64,000 nt of DNA from Desulfobacteraceae bacterium (GTDB lineage Bacteria > Desulfobacterota > Desulfobacteria > Desulfobacterales > Desulfosalsimonadaceae), in assembly GCA_014237465.1 (NCBI GenBank), contig JABZFM010000006.1, positions 310,001 through 374,000 of the forward strand, read 5' to 3'. Under the pieces are notes generated by a model. That model saw nothing but the letters and a program-made list of their open reading frames with translations. It had not been told where the DNA came from and ran no database searches. Positions 28,768 to 37,648 of this stretch are shown piece by piece (the stretch's first letter is position 1; each line of letters starts with the position of its first letter). Both the position numbers and the translations under genes were made by a program.

Positions 28768-29346
28768 CTATAATCGCCTAAGGAGTCCAGATGTTCCTTG
28801 AAGTGCTGAAACATATGACTGTATCAGTTCTTGGTAATTCCGTGCGTATCTTTCCGGCGGGTTTGCATGGATGTCGGCAGACAAAAAGGATCCGCAATAG
28901 GCGATGAACTGCCTGATGATTTCAACCTGTTGTGCCCATGAATTAGGAGCTACATAGCGGTCAAACACATCCCGAACATATCGCTCCACAGACTCTCTTT
29001 TTAATCCATCGGCAATGATATCAAGTACAACTCTTAATCCACCGTTTGTTCCATCATGTGCATCATTGTATGCCATAACGATATCCCCCTCACGCCTGCG
29101 ATATTCTTTTTCAACTATCTCTTTGGCGCGACTTGACGATTCGGAAACGGATAATCTCCCACCTTGGGATATGGATGAAGTGAAATGCGTATTATAATAA
29201 TCACCAATTATTCGATTGAACTCATCAAAATTTTTTACTGTGTTTGAATGAATAGGATAACGCATCCTTGCTTCGTCATGTGGAATCCCTATTCTTTGGG
29301 CAATGATTCTTTCGTCTAATTCGGCGAGTAGGCTATTAACAGGCAT
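28768..29346 (-). CDS. Repeated-domain protein, copy 3
   Basis: The 192 residues consist of little more than the repeated domain: AQRIGIPHDEARMRYPI, NFDEFNRIIGDYYNTHF, RAKEIVEKEYRRREGD, TNGGLRVVLDIIADGLKRE and NPPERYARNYQELIQSYVSAL. Each block has a clear counterpart in residues 387-561 of the Lon-like protein encoded just upstream (FGTPIDTARATY, SYEDFNDAVTSFYIH, NNGGMRFIFDEM, QPAERYAEHYKEIVEAYI). The gene has a strong AGGAGGATAACC site. It is likely to bind the same partner as the Lon-like protein, or the Lon-like protein itself. Confidence 0.75.
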   Translation of the reverse strand: MPVNSLLAELDERIIAQRIGIPHDEARMRYPIHSNTVKNFDEFNRIIGDYYNTHFTSSISQGGRLSVSESSSRAKEIVEKEYRRREGDIVMAYNDAHDGTNGGLRVVLDIIADGLKRESVERYVRDVFDRYVAPNSWAQQVEIIRQFIAYCGSFLSADIHANPPERYARNYQELIQSYVSALQGTSGLLRRL

Positions 29347-29364
29347 GGTTATCCTCCTATTATT

Positions 29365-31050
29365 TTATAATGAGCGAAAAATTGACTTTACTTGCTCAAT
29401 GGAAACTATATATGCTTCGACGATTTCTTTATAATGTTCGGCATAACGTTCGGCCGGTTGTGATGTGATCTCCATTGGCAGATGTGGATTTAAATGTTTT
29501 AGCAAGGCTTTCAAAAGATTCTCCTTAGCCTGCCAGTCCGAGGAATCTATCGCAAATCTCAAGACATAGTTGACATGCATTCTTTTCTGTTCCCGTTTAA
29601 ATTGTTCAGTCATTTCATCAAAAATAAACCGCATTCCTCCATTATTAGCGTATCTGGCCTCTGCCAGAGCAGCTTCATCACCACCTCTTTTTATGAATGT
29701 CTGTTCAAGAAGTTTAGAAGCTTCGGATTTAGCAGCGTCTAACGTAATTGGGTCAGATATCCTTCCTATGTGTCGCATAAGATGTATATAAAATGAAGTT
29801 ACTGCGTCGTTAAAATCCTCATAGCTATTTATGGTAACAGAATCCATAATGTAGGTGGCGCGGGCTGTGTCTATAGGGGTGCCGAATCTTTTTGTTAAAT
29901 TATCTGGGTTGATCTCAGAAAGAATTGCTTTTAGTTTTCCATCTTCTCGTTCATCATTTGCTTCACTATTAACTTGGATAATTTCATAGTCATTAGTCCA
30001 TTCAGGAACTTTTTCCATATGGGCTGATTTAAAGAGCAGTCTGACATCTTCGTGATCGGCTTCCTGGGCAAACTGGCTAAGTGGGATGATTTCGCTTGTA
30101 GGCAGTAACGGTGGGTTGATCTTTAATCGCCGAATTTCGGGCGGCAGGGATTGTATGAGGTTATTGAGGCACTGGCCAAATTGTTTGGGATAAAGTTTCT
30201 GGTGAATATGAAACTGGCTGAATACCTGCAGAAGCTCCTTGGCTTTGTTTATCTGAGATGCCAACAAGTTACTTTCTAAAACATTCCAGAAACGTTTTTC
30301 GTTATTTTCAATAAAAAATCTCGCAACATCGTGACCGATGAGTTTTTCATCATTTGAACAAATATTATAGAATCCCTGCTTTAAGCTCGCTAATATGATC
30401 TGTTCATCGTTATAAACAACTCGCACCAAATCGCTGATATTGCATATCGGTATTGTTTTTAATTTCAACTTTGCTTGAATAAGGGCATCTTCAATTTTCT
30501 GTTTAGTCTCCGGGGATAATGAATGTAATGAATTATCTTGGTCAAGAACTGGATGGATAAAGGTATGGATTGAATCGTCCATGGTAGCTGCTGCAAGTTT
30601 ATCCGGTAGGCCCATTACCATCCGGATGTCACCCCCGCTTGAAGCAAGGTGGCCACTGGAAATAATATGGTTTGGAATCAGTATTCGCAGCCCCACTGAT
30701 AACATAGCCAAAAATATTGGTACATCAGCAGAGTATCCCGAGATGTTTGAACCTGTGTCCATTGTTGAAGATACGTCAAGGTTAACCATAGAAACTTGAA
30801 CATTTTTTTGGGATTGTGACATTGTACTTAAAATTTGATCGACTAAAGGCAGAATGATTTCGGTAATGTGTTTGATTGTTTTCGATGAAAATTTGACGGG
30901 GCCTTTAAAACGAATGCGATCCTCAGGCTCATCATCGCATATTTGTGCAACCACGGTTGATATGACTGCTTGAGCGTCACTGTCTTTGCCAAAAACGAGG
31001 ACAGTTTTTGCCCGTCCTATACACCATTCTGTTGTTTGATTGTGGTTCAA
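29365..31050 (-). CDS. Lon-like (S16) peptidase domain fused to the repeated domain
   Basis: This is a 561-residue protein with a TTG start. Residues about 85-165 look like a Lon S16 peptidase domain: SGYSADVPIFLAMLSVG places Ser107 where Lon has GPSAG, and SSGHLASSGGDIRMVMGLPDKLAAA places Lys151 where Lon has GGLKEK. The Ser-Lys spacing is 44, against 43 in the Lon of this same window. There is no AAA+ domain, so it must work unassisted or with an ATPase in trans. A helical linker follows, and residues 387-561 are a copy of the repeated domain. A protease or binding module acting with the neighbouring conjugation genes is the inference. Confidence 0.75.
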   Translation of the reverse strand: MNHNQTTEWCIGRAKTVLVFGKDSDAQAVISTVVAQICDDEPEDRIRFKGPVKFSSKTIKHITEIILPLVDQILSTMSQSQKNVQVSMVNLDVSSTMDTGSNISGYSADVPIFLAMLSVGLRILIPNHIISSGHLASSGGDIRMVMGLPDKLAAATMDDSIHTFIHPVLDQDNSLHSLSPETKQKIEDALIQAKLKLKTIPICNISDLVRVVYNDEQIILASLKQGFYNICSNDEKLIGHDVARFFIENNEKRFWNVLESNLLASQINKAKELLQVFSQFHIHQKLYPKQFGQCLNNLIQSLPPEIRRLKINPPLLPTSEIIPLSQFAQEADHEDVRLLFKSAHMEKVPEWTNDYEIIQVNSEANDEREDGKLKAILSEINPDNLTKRFGTPIDTARATYIMDSVTINSYEDFNDAVTSFYIHLMRHIGRISDPITLDAAKSEASKLLEQTFIKRGGDEAALAEARYANNGGMRFIFDEMTEQFKREQKRMHVNYVLRFAIDSSDWQAKENLLKALLKHLNPHLPMEITSQPAERYAEHYKEIVEAYIVSIEQVKSIFRSL

Positions 31051-31054
31051 GTTC

Positions 31055-31756
31055 TTATTGCCTTATGGTGAATTCGATACATCCACTTTCAATTTTCGGG
31101 ATAATCCTTATGATCATTTCCCCGTCCAGGAGTTTTATTTCTCTTGTCACAATAGCGGTGCGTTCCTCTGTTTCAGCTGCCAGCTCAAGTTCTCGCGCAG
31201 GAAAAGCCTTACCCCATAAAAGATCGTGCTCTTTCAGTTCGCCTTGCCAAAGGATACGGCCGGTGTTGAATCGGATTATATACCTCCCTGGGAGTGCTCC
31301 GCTTATCATCTTCGTTATTGGTGTAATCTGAATGGGAAGAGAGTAAAAATGTTCACCCTCATATTCGACAATGATATTCATTTGTTGATGAGCAAATCGT
31401 GCCGGCTTAGCTTCTGAGCAAAGTTCATCATATTCATTCCATAGGGGAGGATGTGATCTGATCTGATCCAAGATATTTTGAGTTTCATCCTGATCGCCTT
31501 GAAATATATCGGTGGCCAGTTGAAATGCCAGGTCCTGAAGATTGTCATAATAAATGTCGTCTGGTTTAGAGAAATATATTTCCCAGTTTTTACTCACCTC
31601 TATCATGAAGTGCTGAAATTGAAGAAAGACTTGCTCGTATCGTGGATCTTTGCCCAATTGAATTATCTTAGATAATGCTTCTGCAAGTACATTTTTAGGG
31701 TTAGGTTGTTGGAGCGCATCTGCTATTAAAGCTAAAAAATACATATAGTTATTCAT
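31055..31756 (-). CDS. Beta-rich hypothetical protein paired with the HTH gene
   Basis: The 233-residue product has a helical N-terminal half and a beta-rich C-terminal half: YEGEHFYSLPIQITPI, PGRYIIRFNTGRILWQGEL, LLWGKAFPARELELAAETEER and IKLLDGEMIIRIIPKIESG. This recalls Ig-like regions found next to sigma factors in Planctomycetes, an impression I cannot verify here. It overlaps the HTH gene by eight bases and directly precedes the Lon-like gene, so it is probably translated coupled to both. The function is unknown. Confidence 0.6.
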   Translation of the reverse strand: MNNYMYFLALIADALQQPNPKNVLAEALSKIIQLGKDPRYEQVFLQFQHFMIEVSKNWEIYFSKPDDIYYDNLQDLAFQLATDIFQGDQDETQNILDQIRSHPPLWNEYDELCSEAKPARFAHQQMNIIVEYEGEHFYSLPIQITPITKMISGALPGRYIIRFNTGRILWQGELKEHDLLWGKAFPARELELAAETEERTAIVTREIKLLDGEMIIRIIPKIESGCIEFTIRQ

Positions 31757-32915
31757 GGGCTGATCCTTTTTTATCTTCGTTATGAGTTCCTTTTTCTAAA
31801 ACATTTTGCACCTGCTTCCAAAAACCTGTTTCAATGGCAACCTCCTTAAAAATGTTGTGCTTTGATAACACATGCGCAGTATTAAACCATAAGTCCGGAA
31901 CATTAGAGTCTGTTTCAAACCATTGGCTGCCAGCAAATCGGCTGAAAGTGGCTTTTGAAACGCCAAATTTTTTTGCCAGAATGCCATCACTGAAGTCGCC
32001 AGAGCTTATATTATCGAAAACGCATAGGATAAATTCTTTTAATTTATCTTCTCCGAGCGCTTGAATCGATCTGCGCAGTTTTTTAATGTTGGCGGCTTTT
32101 TCGTTGGCAACCGTTTTCGCTAAACATATCCCCATTTCCTCATCTGAGTCGGACCAGAAAGAAGATGTTTCGGGTTCAGTCCCGTTTTCCACTTCGCTAA
32201 ACCGGACGAACCGTTCTTTTATCATTTTCTGATCAATGATTGTTTGAATTCTTTCTTTTTCTTCAGGCTGTTTCAGGTCAGGATTATTAATATTTTTTTT
32301 CAGCCATTCCCGGCGTTCTCTGCCTTTTAAGGATTTGGGCAACCAAACACAAATTTTATCACTATTAATGTCCCAGTAATACCTGGACCAGAAATGATTG
32401 GTTTTACGTTTTGCTTCAATAATAGAAAAATTAAAGTGTCTTATTACCAAACCTTGCATCGCTCTGGCTGCTATATACTCTTCTTTAATTTTGGAAATGG
32501 GCTGGTTTGTTTTTAAATTATCGGTTATATGCTTAAGGAAAGCTTTGAAATAATAGCGGCAGTTTGTCCGTGGTTGTTTCATATTTTTTTTCTTATTTGC
32601 CGCGCTTATTTTTTCTGGGTTTGGTAGTGATGTGAATTTTGCCTTTGTCAGATCATAAGCTATGTCTGCAAGCTCAAGATCATTATGTCCTCGCCACTCT
32701 CGGTTAGCGAAACTTTTACGGAGGTTATCTATAAAATTAATAAATAACATGGGTTTACTGTTGTTATAGGTAAAGATCGTCCGGTTGGTGTGGAATTCAT
32801 TTAAGGCTTGGTGGTCACGATAAAAAATAATTTGTTCCACCAATTCTATGAGTGACAAACTGCGATACTGCAATTGGACTTTGTCGTCCGCTGTTAACCT
32901 ATAGGCGGTTTTCAT
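31749..32915 (-). CDS. HTH protein, possibly sigma-factor-like regulator
   Basis: This 388-residue basic protein ends in a helix-turn-helix-like segment (about residues 300-345: LKEFILCVFDNISS, SDGILAKKFGVSKATFSRF) that resembles sigma region 4 or a resolvase-type HTH. The N-terminal half is helical with many aromatic and basic residues (NHFWSRYYWDINSD). It could control the cluster's transcription. Alternatively it is a DNA-binding structural component. It overlaps the kinase gene by 17 bases and the following gene by eight. Confidence 0.55.
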   Translation of the reverse strand: MKTAYRLTADDKVQLQYRSLSLIELVEQIIFYRDHQALNEFHTNRTIFTYNNSKPMLFINFIDNLRKSFANREWRGHNDLELADIAYDLTKAKFTSLPNPEKISAANKKKNMKQPRTNCRYYFKAFLKHITDNLKTNQPISKIKEEYIAARAMQGLVIRHFNFSIIEAKRKTNHFWSRYYWDINSDKICVWLPKSLKGRERREWLKKNINNPDLKQPEEKERIQTIIDQKMIKERFVRFSEVENGTEPETSSFWSDSDEEMGICLAKTVANEKAANIKKLRRSIQALGEDKLKEFILCVFDNISSGDFSDGILAKKFGVSKATFSRFAGSQWFETDSNVPDLWFNTAHVLSKHNIFKEVAIETGFWKQVQNVLEKGTHNEDKKGSAHE

Positions 32916-34566
32916 GTTCGTCCTCCTCTTCTATTTTTAAAGCTCTTATTCTATTTTTTAGGTCATCCACCTGATCATCTACGATGCTCGCAATTGTTAA
33001 TGCTTTTTCGGATTCTGAGTTAATGAGAGCTTGATTGATTTGCATGCGCAAATTTTTTATTGTGTTTAGTTTTTCGATGAGTGGATTTAAATTTACTGTG
33101 TTGGGATGGTGTTGATTTGCTTTTTGGAAAAATTCCAGGGCTTCTTCCCAGTTGTTTGTTTGCAATGCATGAAGACCTTGTTCCATATTGTTTCGATAAT
33201 CTGCAGCTTTAATGGCAATTTTTGTTTGTATCAGGTGGCCTGAAGGATGATCTGGAAATAGGTTGACAGCCTCTTTTAAGAGCTCTGCTAATTCATATAA
33301 GCCTCCATCTTTGAGATTCTGGGCAATGGTTTGATAGAATTTTTCTGCTTTTTCAAATCGAGTTTGAAGTTCTGTCCTTAATTGTTGGGCCGCATCGTTT
33401 TCTGGATCTAAGGATAACGCTTTATCAATTAATCTGATTGATTCATTATAATCGCCCTGTGAAAAACAATTAGATGCTGATTGCATTATCGTTTCAATTT
33501 CTTCGTGAGCGCTATTTTTTTTTGTTTCTCTGGAGTTGGTAGGGCCTTTAAAACTACAATATCCTTTTTCAAGATCTTCAAGCAGATCCCATACGCTTTG
33601 ATACCTATCTTCTGGAGCCTTCTCAAGGCACGTAGCTACAATGTTTGCTAAATTTTCGTCAATATTGGTTATCCGTGGAGCTGGTACTTTAAGGTGAAGT
33701 TCCCGGAGTCGATCATAAGATCCGCCAAAAGGGGGCCGGCAGTTGGGATGAAGCAGTTCGAATAATATTATTCCAAGCGAATATATATCCGCTTGGTGGC
33801 CGATGTCTTCTGGATGTGGAGCAAGAAAATGTTCCGGGCTCATGTAAACTGGTGTTCCTTTTTCTTGTGACGATTCTTGCTGGTGGAATATGCTTGCCTG
33901 TTTTAACCTCTGTGAACATGAAGATGCGCCAAAGTCTGAAACTTTTAATATATCATCCTTAAAAAGAAGATTTTCAGGTTTTAGGTCAAGGTGTGATACA
34001 TATCCATCGTGAATCGTTGCGATTCCCACGCATGCCATCTTGAAATATTCTAGACCGGTTGTCTTGCGAGTATCTAAATCGTTTTCGTGTACCAGCAGCC
34101 ATTTTCTAAATGTGCCGCCATTTGCATGTTCCATTGACATTACCAGTAAGCCTGTGCCCCCCCATGGTACGTAATGTAAGTCAGACACTCGAATAACGTA
34201 TTGATAATCATAAATTTGATTATAAATGTTTATTTCGCGTTTAAGCTGCAAAGATGTAATGTCATCGTTTAAAGGCCCTACTTCGACTACTTTTAAGGCT
34301 ACCTCATTTCTGAGGAACATGTCCTGGGCCAGATAGACAGTTCCGATACTGCCATGTCCCAGGAATTCTATAATGACAAACCGTTCAAGTAGAGTGTCAT
34401 CTGGTTCGAGCCACACTCTGTTTTCCTGTAGCTTAAATCCCCCAGAAAAAAAGCATTTGTTTTCAGTTTCACTTTGCCTCCTTCTATTATCACTGGAGCT
34501 TTTTTTATTTTGGTGGAGGAAATCATAGCTTGACGACGAAGAAAGCTTTTGGATAACTTGTTTCAT
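32899..34566 (-). CDS. Ser/Thr protein kinase with C-terminal TPR repeats
   Basis: This is a 555-residue Hanks-type kinase. The glycine loop GHGSIGTVY is at 70-78, Lys92 is in VALKVVEV, the catalytic loop HLDLKPENLLF has Asp194, and DFG is at 211-213. An activation segment with a TPE-like SPEHF and FELLHP-type helices follow. All catalytic residues are present, so the enzyme should be active. The HLD form replaces the common HRD. From about 360 to 540 there are TPR-like helices (YNESIRLIDKALSLDPENDAA, NNWEEALEFFQKANQHHP). No membrane helix is seen, so the kinase is cytoplasmic. Its ATG overlaps the stop of the beta-propeller gene (ATGA), indicating tight coupling. Confidence 0.9.
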   Translation of the reverse strand: MKQVIQKLSSSSSYDFLHQNKKSSSDNRRRQSETENKCFFSGGFKLQENRVWLEPDDTLLERFVIIEFLGHGSIGTVYLAQDMFLRNEVALKVVEVGPLNDDITSLQLKREINIYNQIYDYQYVIRVSDLHYVPWGGTGLLVMSMEHANGGTFRKWLLVHENDLDTRKTTGLEYFKMACVGIATIHDGYVSHLDLKPENLLFKDDILKVSDFGASSCSQRLKQASIFHQQESSQEKGTPVYMSPEHFLAPHPEDIGHQADIYSLGIILFELLHPNCRPPFGGSYDRLRELHLKVPAPRITNIDENLANIVATCLEKAPEDRYQSVWDLLEDLEKGYCSFKGPTNSRETKKNSAHEEIETIMQSASNCFSQGDYNESIRLIDKALSLDPENDAAQQLRTELQTRFEKAEKFYQTIAQNLKDGGLYELAELLKEAVNLFPDHPSGHLIQTKIAIKAADYRNNMEQGLHALQTNNWEEALEFFQKANQHHPNTVNLNPLIEKLNTIKNLRMQINQALINSESEKALTIASIVDDQVDDLKNRIRALKIEEEDEHENRL

Positions 34567-36581
34567 GGATACTCCTCCCTTGGTATTTTTTCTGTAAAAA
34601 GCCTTTGTAATGTTTTTGTTAGAACGTTATGGATTGTTGCCAGATAGGAGTTTGATAAATTTTTTTGGTTTAGAAGATTATTAAGTGTATTGATTGCATT
34701 ATTGTTTTCATCTTCAAACGATGTATCAGGATTTATGTTGCGCCAATCGAAAAGGACAACAGGAATAATGACTGTCGTATTCAGGTCGCCATTTAAGACC
34801 TGAGCTGCGAATTGTAAGCCTTTGACACCGATAGTTACATCATTGTCGAATATTATGGTTTTAATTTGCTCGGTTCTTCCTCTTGCCACCCATTGTATAG
34901 TTTCCTGAGATGCTGCCGGCAGATCGCGGTTTATTGATGTCTTTCGAATCCGTTCATATTTTTCTAAGATTTCGATTAAATCTATCCTTACACGATTAAA
35001 ATGAATGGGCTTTAGCTTGCTTAATACGTATCGGCCAAAAAATTTTTTGCCGATGATCGTGGCAGAATCTATGATGATATCGATGCTGACATCGAACTCG
35101 GGCTCGATAATCCAGTGCTCATTTTTTAATATATCAGCCGTCTTAGAAATATTTTCGGGTTGAATTGTGAAAGGATAATTGAAGTCAATTTGATAAATTT
35201 GTTTGCAAAAATGGTCAGCTTCTGAAATATGCCAAACCCTTTCGAGCAGTCGTGCATATTTTTCCATGGAAGGACAAATTTTTGGATCATTGTTCGGAAG
35301 AAGATTTATAAACTCGCGACAAAGCCTGATTGCTCCAGCAGTATTACCTTTTTTTTCGGCTTCGTCAGCCCGAAGGGCCAATGATACATGTTCATATCCC
35401 AAATTTATGAGGCGTCTATGAAGTTCATCAATCACATCGTTGGTGACGCGACCGATTTTAGACTTAATTTCTGAAATGATCATTTTTACTTCTTTAGATG
35501 ATTGCAGTGCATAAAAATTTTGCATTTTTCCCGATAAAGGTTGAGAGATCATTCGGTAATCCTGGTTCTTGCAGTACTTGATAAGCCTCACATTCCCATC
35601 TACCAAAGAATAAATACCGGCCTTTCCATTTGACTCAATCAATATTAATTTTGCTGGAGAATTTTCTGTGACTCTGGCGCCTACAACATTCTTTTGTATT
35701 CTCAAATCGAGATCTGGTTTTTCCGAGTCGGGTCGCCAAATTTTTAACCGACCGTCATTGATACCAACAGTTAATAGGTTACCATTATAAGTTGATAGTG
35801 CGTAGAATGTTCCATCGTGTGGATATAGCATTCTTATGTCGCCAGTGTCAGGGTTGACAAGTGTTAGCTCGCCTTCTGCTCCTGGACAGGCTATTGTTCG
35901 ATTGTCTGGCCAAAAAACTATTTGAACCAAAGCACTGATTGCTGGAGGAGTGCTGGTATAGACTGTATGGGTCAATTCGTGATTCTGAGGATTCCAAAAT
36001 TGGAGGACTCCTTTTGATGAAAGGCTTATTAAGCGTCCGTCAGCAGAACATTTTAGAGAGCAGATGTTTTCTTCCAATGTTTGGAGGATTTCTGGAGCAT
36101 TGCTCTTTTGGTCTGTGTGCCATAAAAGAATCCTTCCTGCTATATCGCTGGCTGCTAAAAAGAATTTTTCCAACCAACAAATTGACAATATTGACGCGCC
36201 TTGAACCAGTCTTTTGTATGAAGCTGGCTCATCGAGTGTATCTTCCCAATTTTTATCGATAATATAAATGAGTCCGCCTTTGGTTCCTATGCCTATCGTT
36301 CCTTGCTCTGGTTGAATGTCAATCGAATAAGCGCTGTGCCCTTGTGGAAAATCTAAATATTTTATGGTTTCGTTTGACACAGTGTTAAAGACTTCTAAAC
36401 AAGGATGATTCCCCCCTGTCCCTAAAAGTATGGCTGATTGCCAATTCAATTTTGCATATCCTCTAATAATTTTTGTTTGATTTTGAAAACTAGTTTCCTC
36501 CAATGGGTCCCATTGATATGAGGCTATTGATCTCTTTTTCAAAAACGGGTGTTTCTCGGTGATTATGATTTGGCATACCAT
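34563..36581 (-). CDS. WD40-like beta-propeller scaffold protein
   Basis: The 672-residue protein has a beta-propeller in its first half (about 30-350) with WD40-like strands such as GRILLWHTDQ, GVLQFWNPQN and GRLKIWRPDSE, each ending a blade. From about 370 to 480 there is a helical repeat region (EAEKKGNTAGAIRLCREFINLLPN). A C-terminal alpha/beta domain of about 150 residues is not recognised. Propellers usually scaffold complexes. Tight coupling to the kinase gene suggests they act together. The annotated start overlaps the upstream coiled-coil gene by 92 bases without a good ribosome binding site, so the true start may lie further in. Confidence 0.75.
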   Translation of the reverse strand: MVCQIIITEKHPFLKKRSIASYQWDPLEETSFQNQTKIIRGYAKLNWQSAILLGTGGNHPCLEVFNTVSNETIKYLDFPQGHSAYSIDIQPEQGTIGIGTKGGLIYIIDKNWEDTLDEPASYKRLVQGASILSICWLEKFFLAASDIAGRILLWHTDQKSNAPEILQTLEENICSLKCSADGRLISLSSKGVLQFWNPQNHELTHTVYTSTPPAISALVQIVFWPDNRTIACPGAEGELTLVNPDTGDIRMLYPHDGTFYALSTYNGNLLTVGINDGRLKIWRPDSEKPDLDLRIQKNVVGARVTENSPAKLILIESNGKAGIYSLVDGNVRLIKYCKNQDYRMISQPLSGKMQNFYALQSSKEVKMIISEIKSKIGRVTNDVIDELHRRLINLGYEHVSLALRADEAEKKGNTAGAIRLCREFINLLPNNDPKICPSMEKYARLLERVWHISEADHFCKQIYQIDFNYPFTIQPENISKTADILKNEHWIIEPEFDVSIDIIIDSATIIGKKFFGRYVLSKLKPIHFNRVRIDLIEILEKYERIRKTSINRDLPAASQETIQWVARGRTEQIKTIIFDNDVTIGVKGLQFAAQVLNGDLNTTVIIPVVLFDWRNINPDTSFEDENNNAINTLNNLLNQKNLSNSYLATIHNVLTKTLQRLFTEKIPREEYP

Positions 36582-37116
36582 TATTTCGTGGAGTGACGAT
36601 ACTTCCGGAGGCTGACTCTGGGTTGAAACTATTCTGTTCTTTTAAATCTCCAGGTGGCCATTTTTTTTCTTTTGCTTTTTCCAGCTCTTTATCTGCTTTT
36701 TGGATGATTTCAAACAGCCTTTTCCTTCGCTGAATCGCTTGGTTATATTCGGATAACTGTGCTTCTTTTGCATTGTTGTAATTTTTTTTCGCTTCGTCAT
36801 CATGAAGTTTTTGCCGGTCTGAGCTTATTTTTTTTAAATTTTGCCGGCAGCGCTCAATTTCTCTTTCCACTGGAAGAATATATTGCCTCAGCCTTTTAAT
36901 TGCTTTTTCTAAGTTTCTGGCAGCCTTTTCTTTATATGCATACAGCTCTTCGGCAAATGGGCATTCTGAAAATCCGTTTTCGTCTATTTTAGGTAATTGG
37001 TTTGCTTTACTGATTAATTCCTCAAGAATTCGTTCCACTTTATCCAAAAATGAATCGACTGTTTTCATGTCCACGTGGGCATATTTATTTTGATTGTTAC
37101 TGGTGTTTTCTGCCAT
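36490..37116 (-). CDS. Coiled-coil protein ending in GPIGGN
   Basis: The start at 37116 (MAENTSNNQNKYAH) is preferred over an in-frame Met at 37176 because GGGGGA lies just upstream and the overlap with the previous gene disappears; it gives 208 residues. Residues about 15-160 form a long charged coiled coil (EEAYKEKAARNLEKAIKRL-type heptads). The tail is disordered, with PRNNGMPNHNH, and ends ISMGPIGGN. The C-terminal Gly-Gly-Asn recalls the Gly-Gly-Glu/Gln end of Pup-type modifiers. However, the GG codons read GGAGGA and could instead be a ribosome-binding sequence. No beta-grasp fold is apparent. It is a partner of the adjacent conjugation genes by context only. Confidence 0.65.
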   Translation of the reverse strand: MAENTSNNQNKYAHVDMKTVDSFLDKVERILEELISKANQLPKIDENGFSECPFAEELYAYKEKAARNLEKAIKRLRQYILPVEREIERCRQNLKKISSDRQKLHDDEAKKNYNNAKEAQLSEYNQAIQRRKRLFEIIQKADKELEKAKEKKWPPGDLKEQNSFNPESASGSIVTPRNNGMPNHNHRETPVFEKEINSLISMGPIGGN

Positions 37117-37120
37117 ATGC

Positions 37121-37633
37121 TTATCCCCCAGTGTTTTTATGAACCCGTGATCTGAGCTGTTCTTGAATAGTGTCACTGTCTTCCCTTGCGTGGCGTTCTC
37201 TTTCTTCTTGTTCCTTTAAAAGGTCAATGTCGCGTATGGCTTCTTCTTTAGCGCGCAGGAATTCTTTGTCAGGGTTATTAGTTTTAAATTCTGCGCTGGC
37301 ATCTGAGATTTTGGAAAGATCTGATTCTGAAGTTTCTTTACTTTCATTAACCTCATTCCCGAATTCCTGGCTTTCATTCTGAATCTGTTCCAGCTCTGTA
37401 TCTTCTTTCTCAAATGCTTCCGTGGTCACATTTTCGGCGTCTTCAATGGCGCCCTCGATTTTCTCAAAACCTTCGCTTGTTCCACCTTCCAGCTGTTCAA
37501 GGGTTTTTCGGACCGTTTCGATGTCCGCAGCATCATCGTCCAGGATATCCTCTTTCTCCCTCATGTCCTGTCCCGCTTTTTCAACGCGATCTTTGATTTC
37601 ATCTCTGCCTAATAATTTTTTTCGTGTTGCCAT
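37121..37633 (-). CDS. Acidic coiled-coil protein ending in Gly-Gly
   Basis: The 170-residue protein is strongly acidic and helical, with repeated heptads (EDAENVTTEAFEKEDTELEQ, DLLKEQEERERHAREDS) and a C-terminus of HKNTGG. A free C-terminal Gly-Gly is what E1 enzymes adenylate in ubiquitin-like systems, and an acidic, mostly helical carrier would be closest to Pup. The caution is that the last codons GGG GGA also form the ribosome binding site of the next gene. It begins with GAGGAAA upstream and lies 15 bases behind the HerA-like ATPase gene. The modifier role is speculative. Confidence 0.7.
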   Translation of the reverse strand: MATRKKLLGRDEIKDRVEKAGQDMREKEDILDDDAADIETVRKTLEQLEGGTSEGFEKIEGAIEDAENVTTEAFEKEDTELEQIQNESQEFGNEVNESKETSESDLSKISDASAEFKTNNPDKEFLRAKEEAIRDIDLLKEQEERERHAREDSDTIQEQLRSRVHKNTGG

Positions 37634-37648
37634 GGCTTTTCCTCATTC

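Noticed and set aside
36490-37633. Taking the Gly-Gly ends as proof of modifiers
   Set aside because: The Gly codons coincide with ribosome-binding-like GGGGGA and GGAGGA, so it is kept only as a hypothesis.
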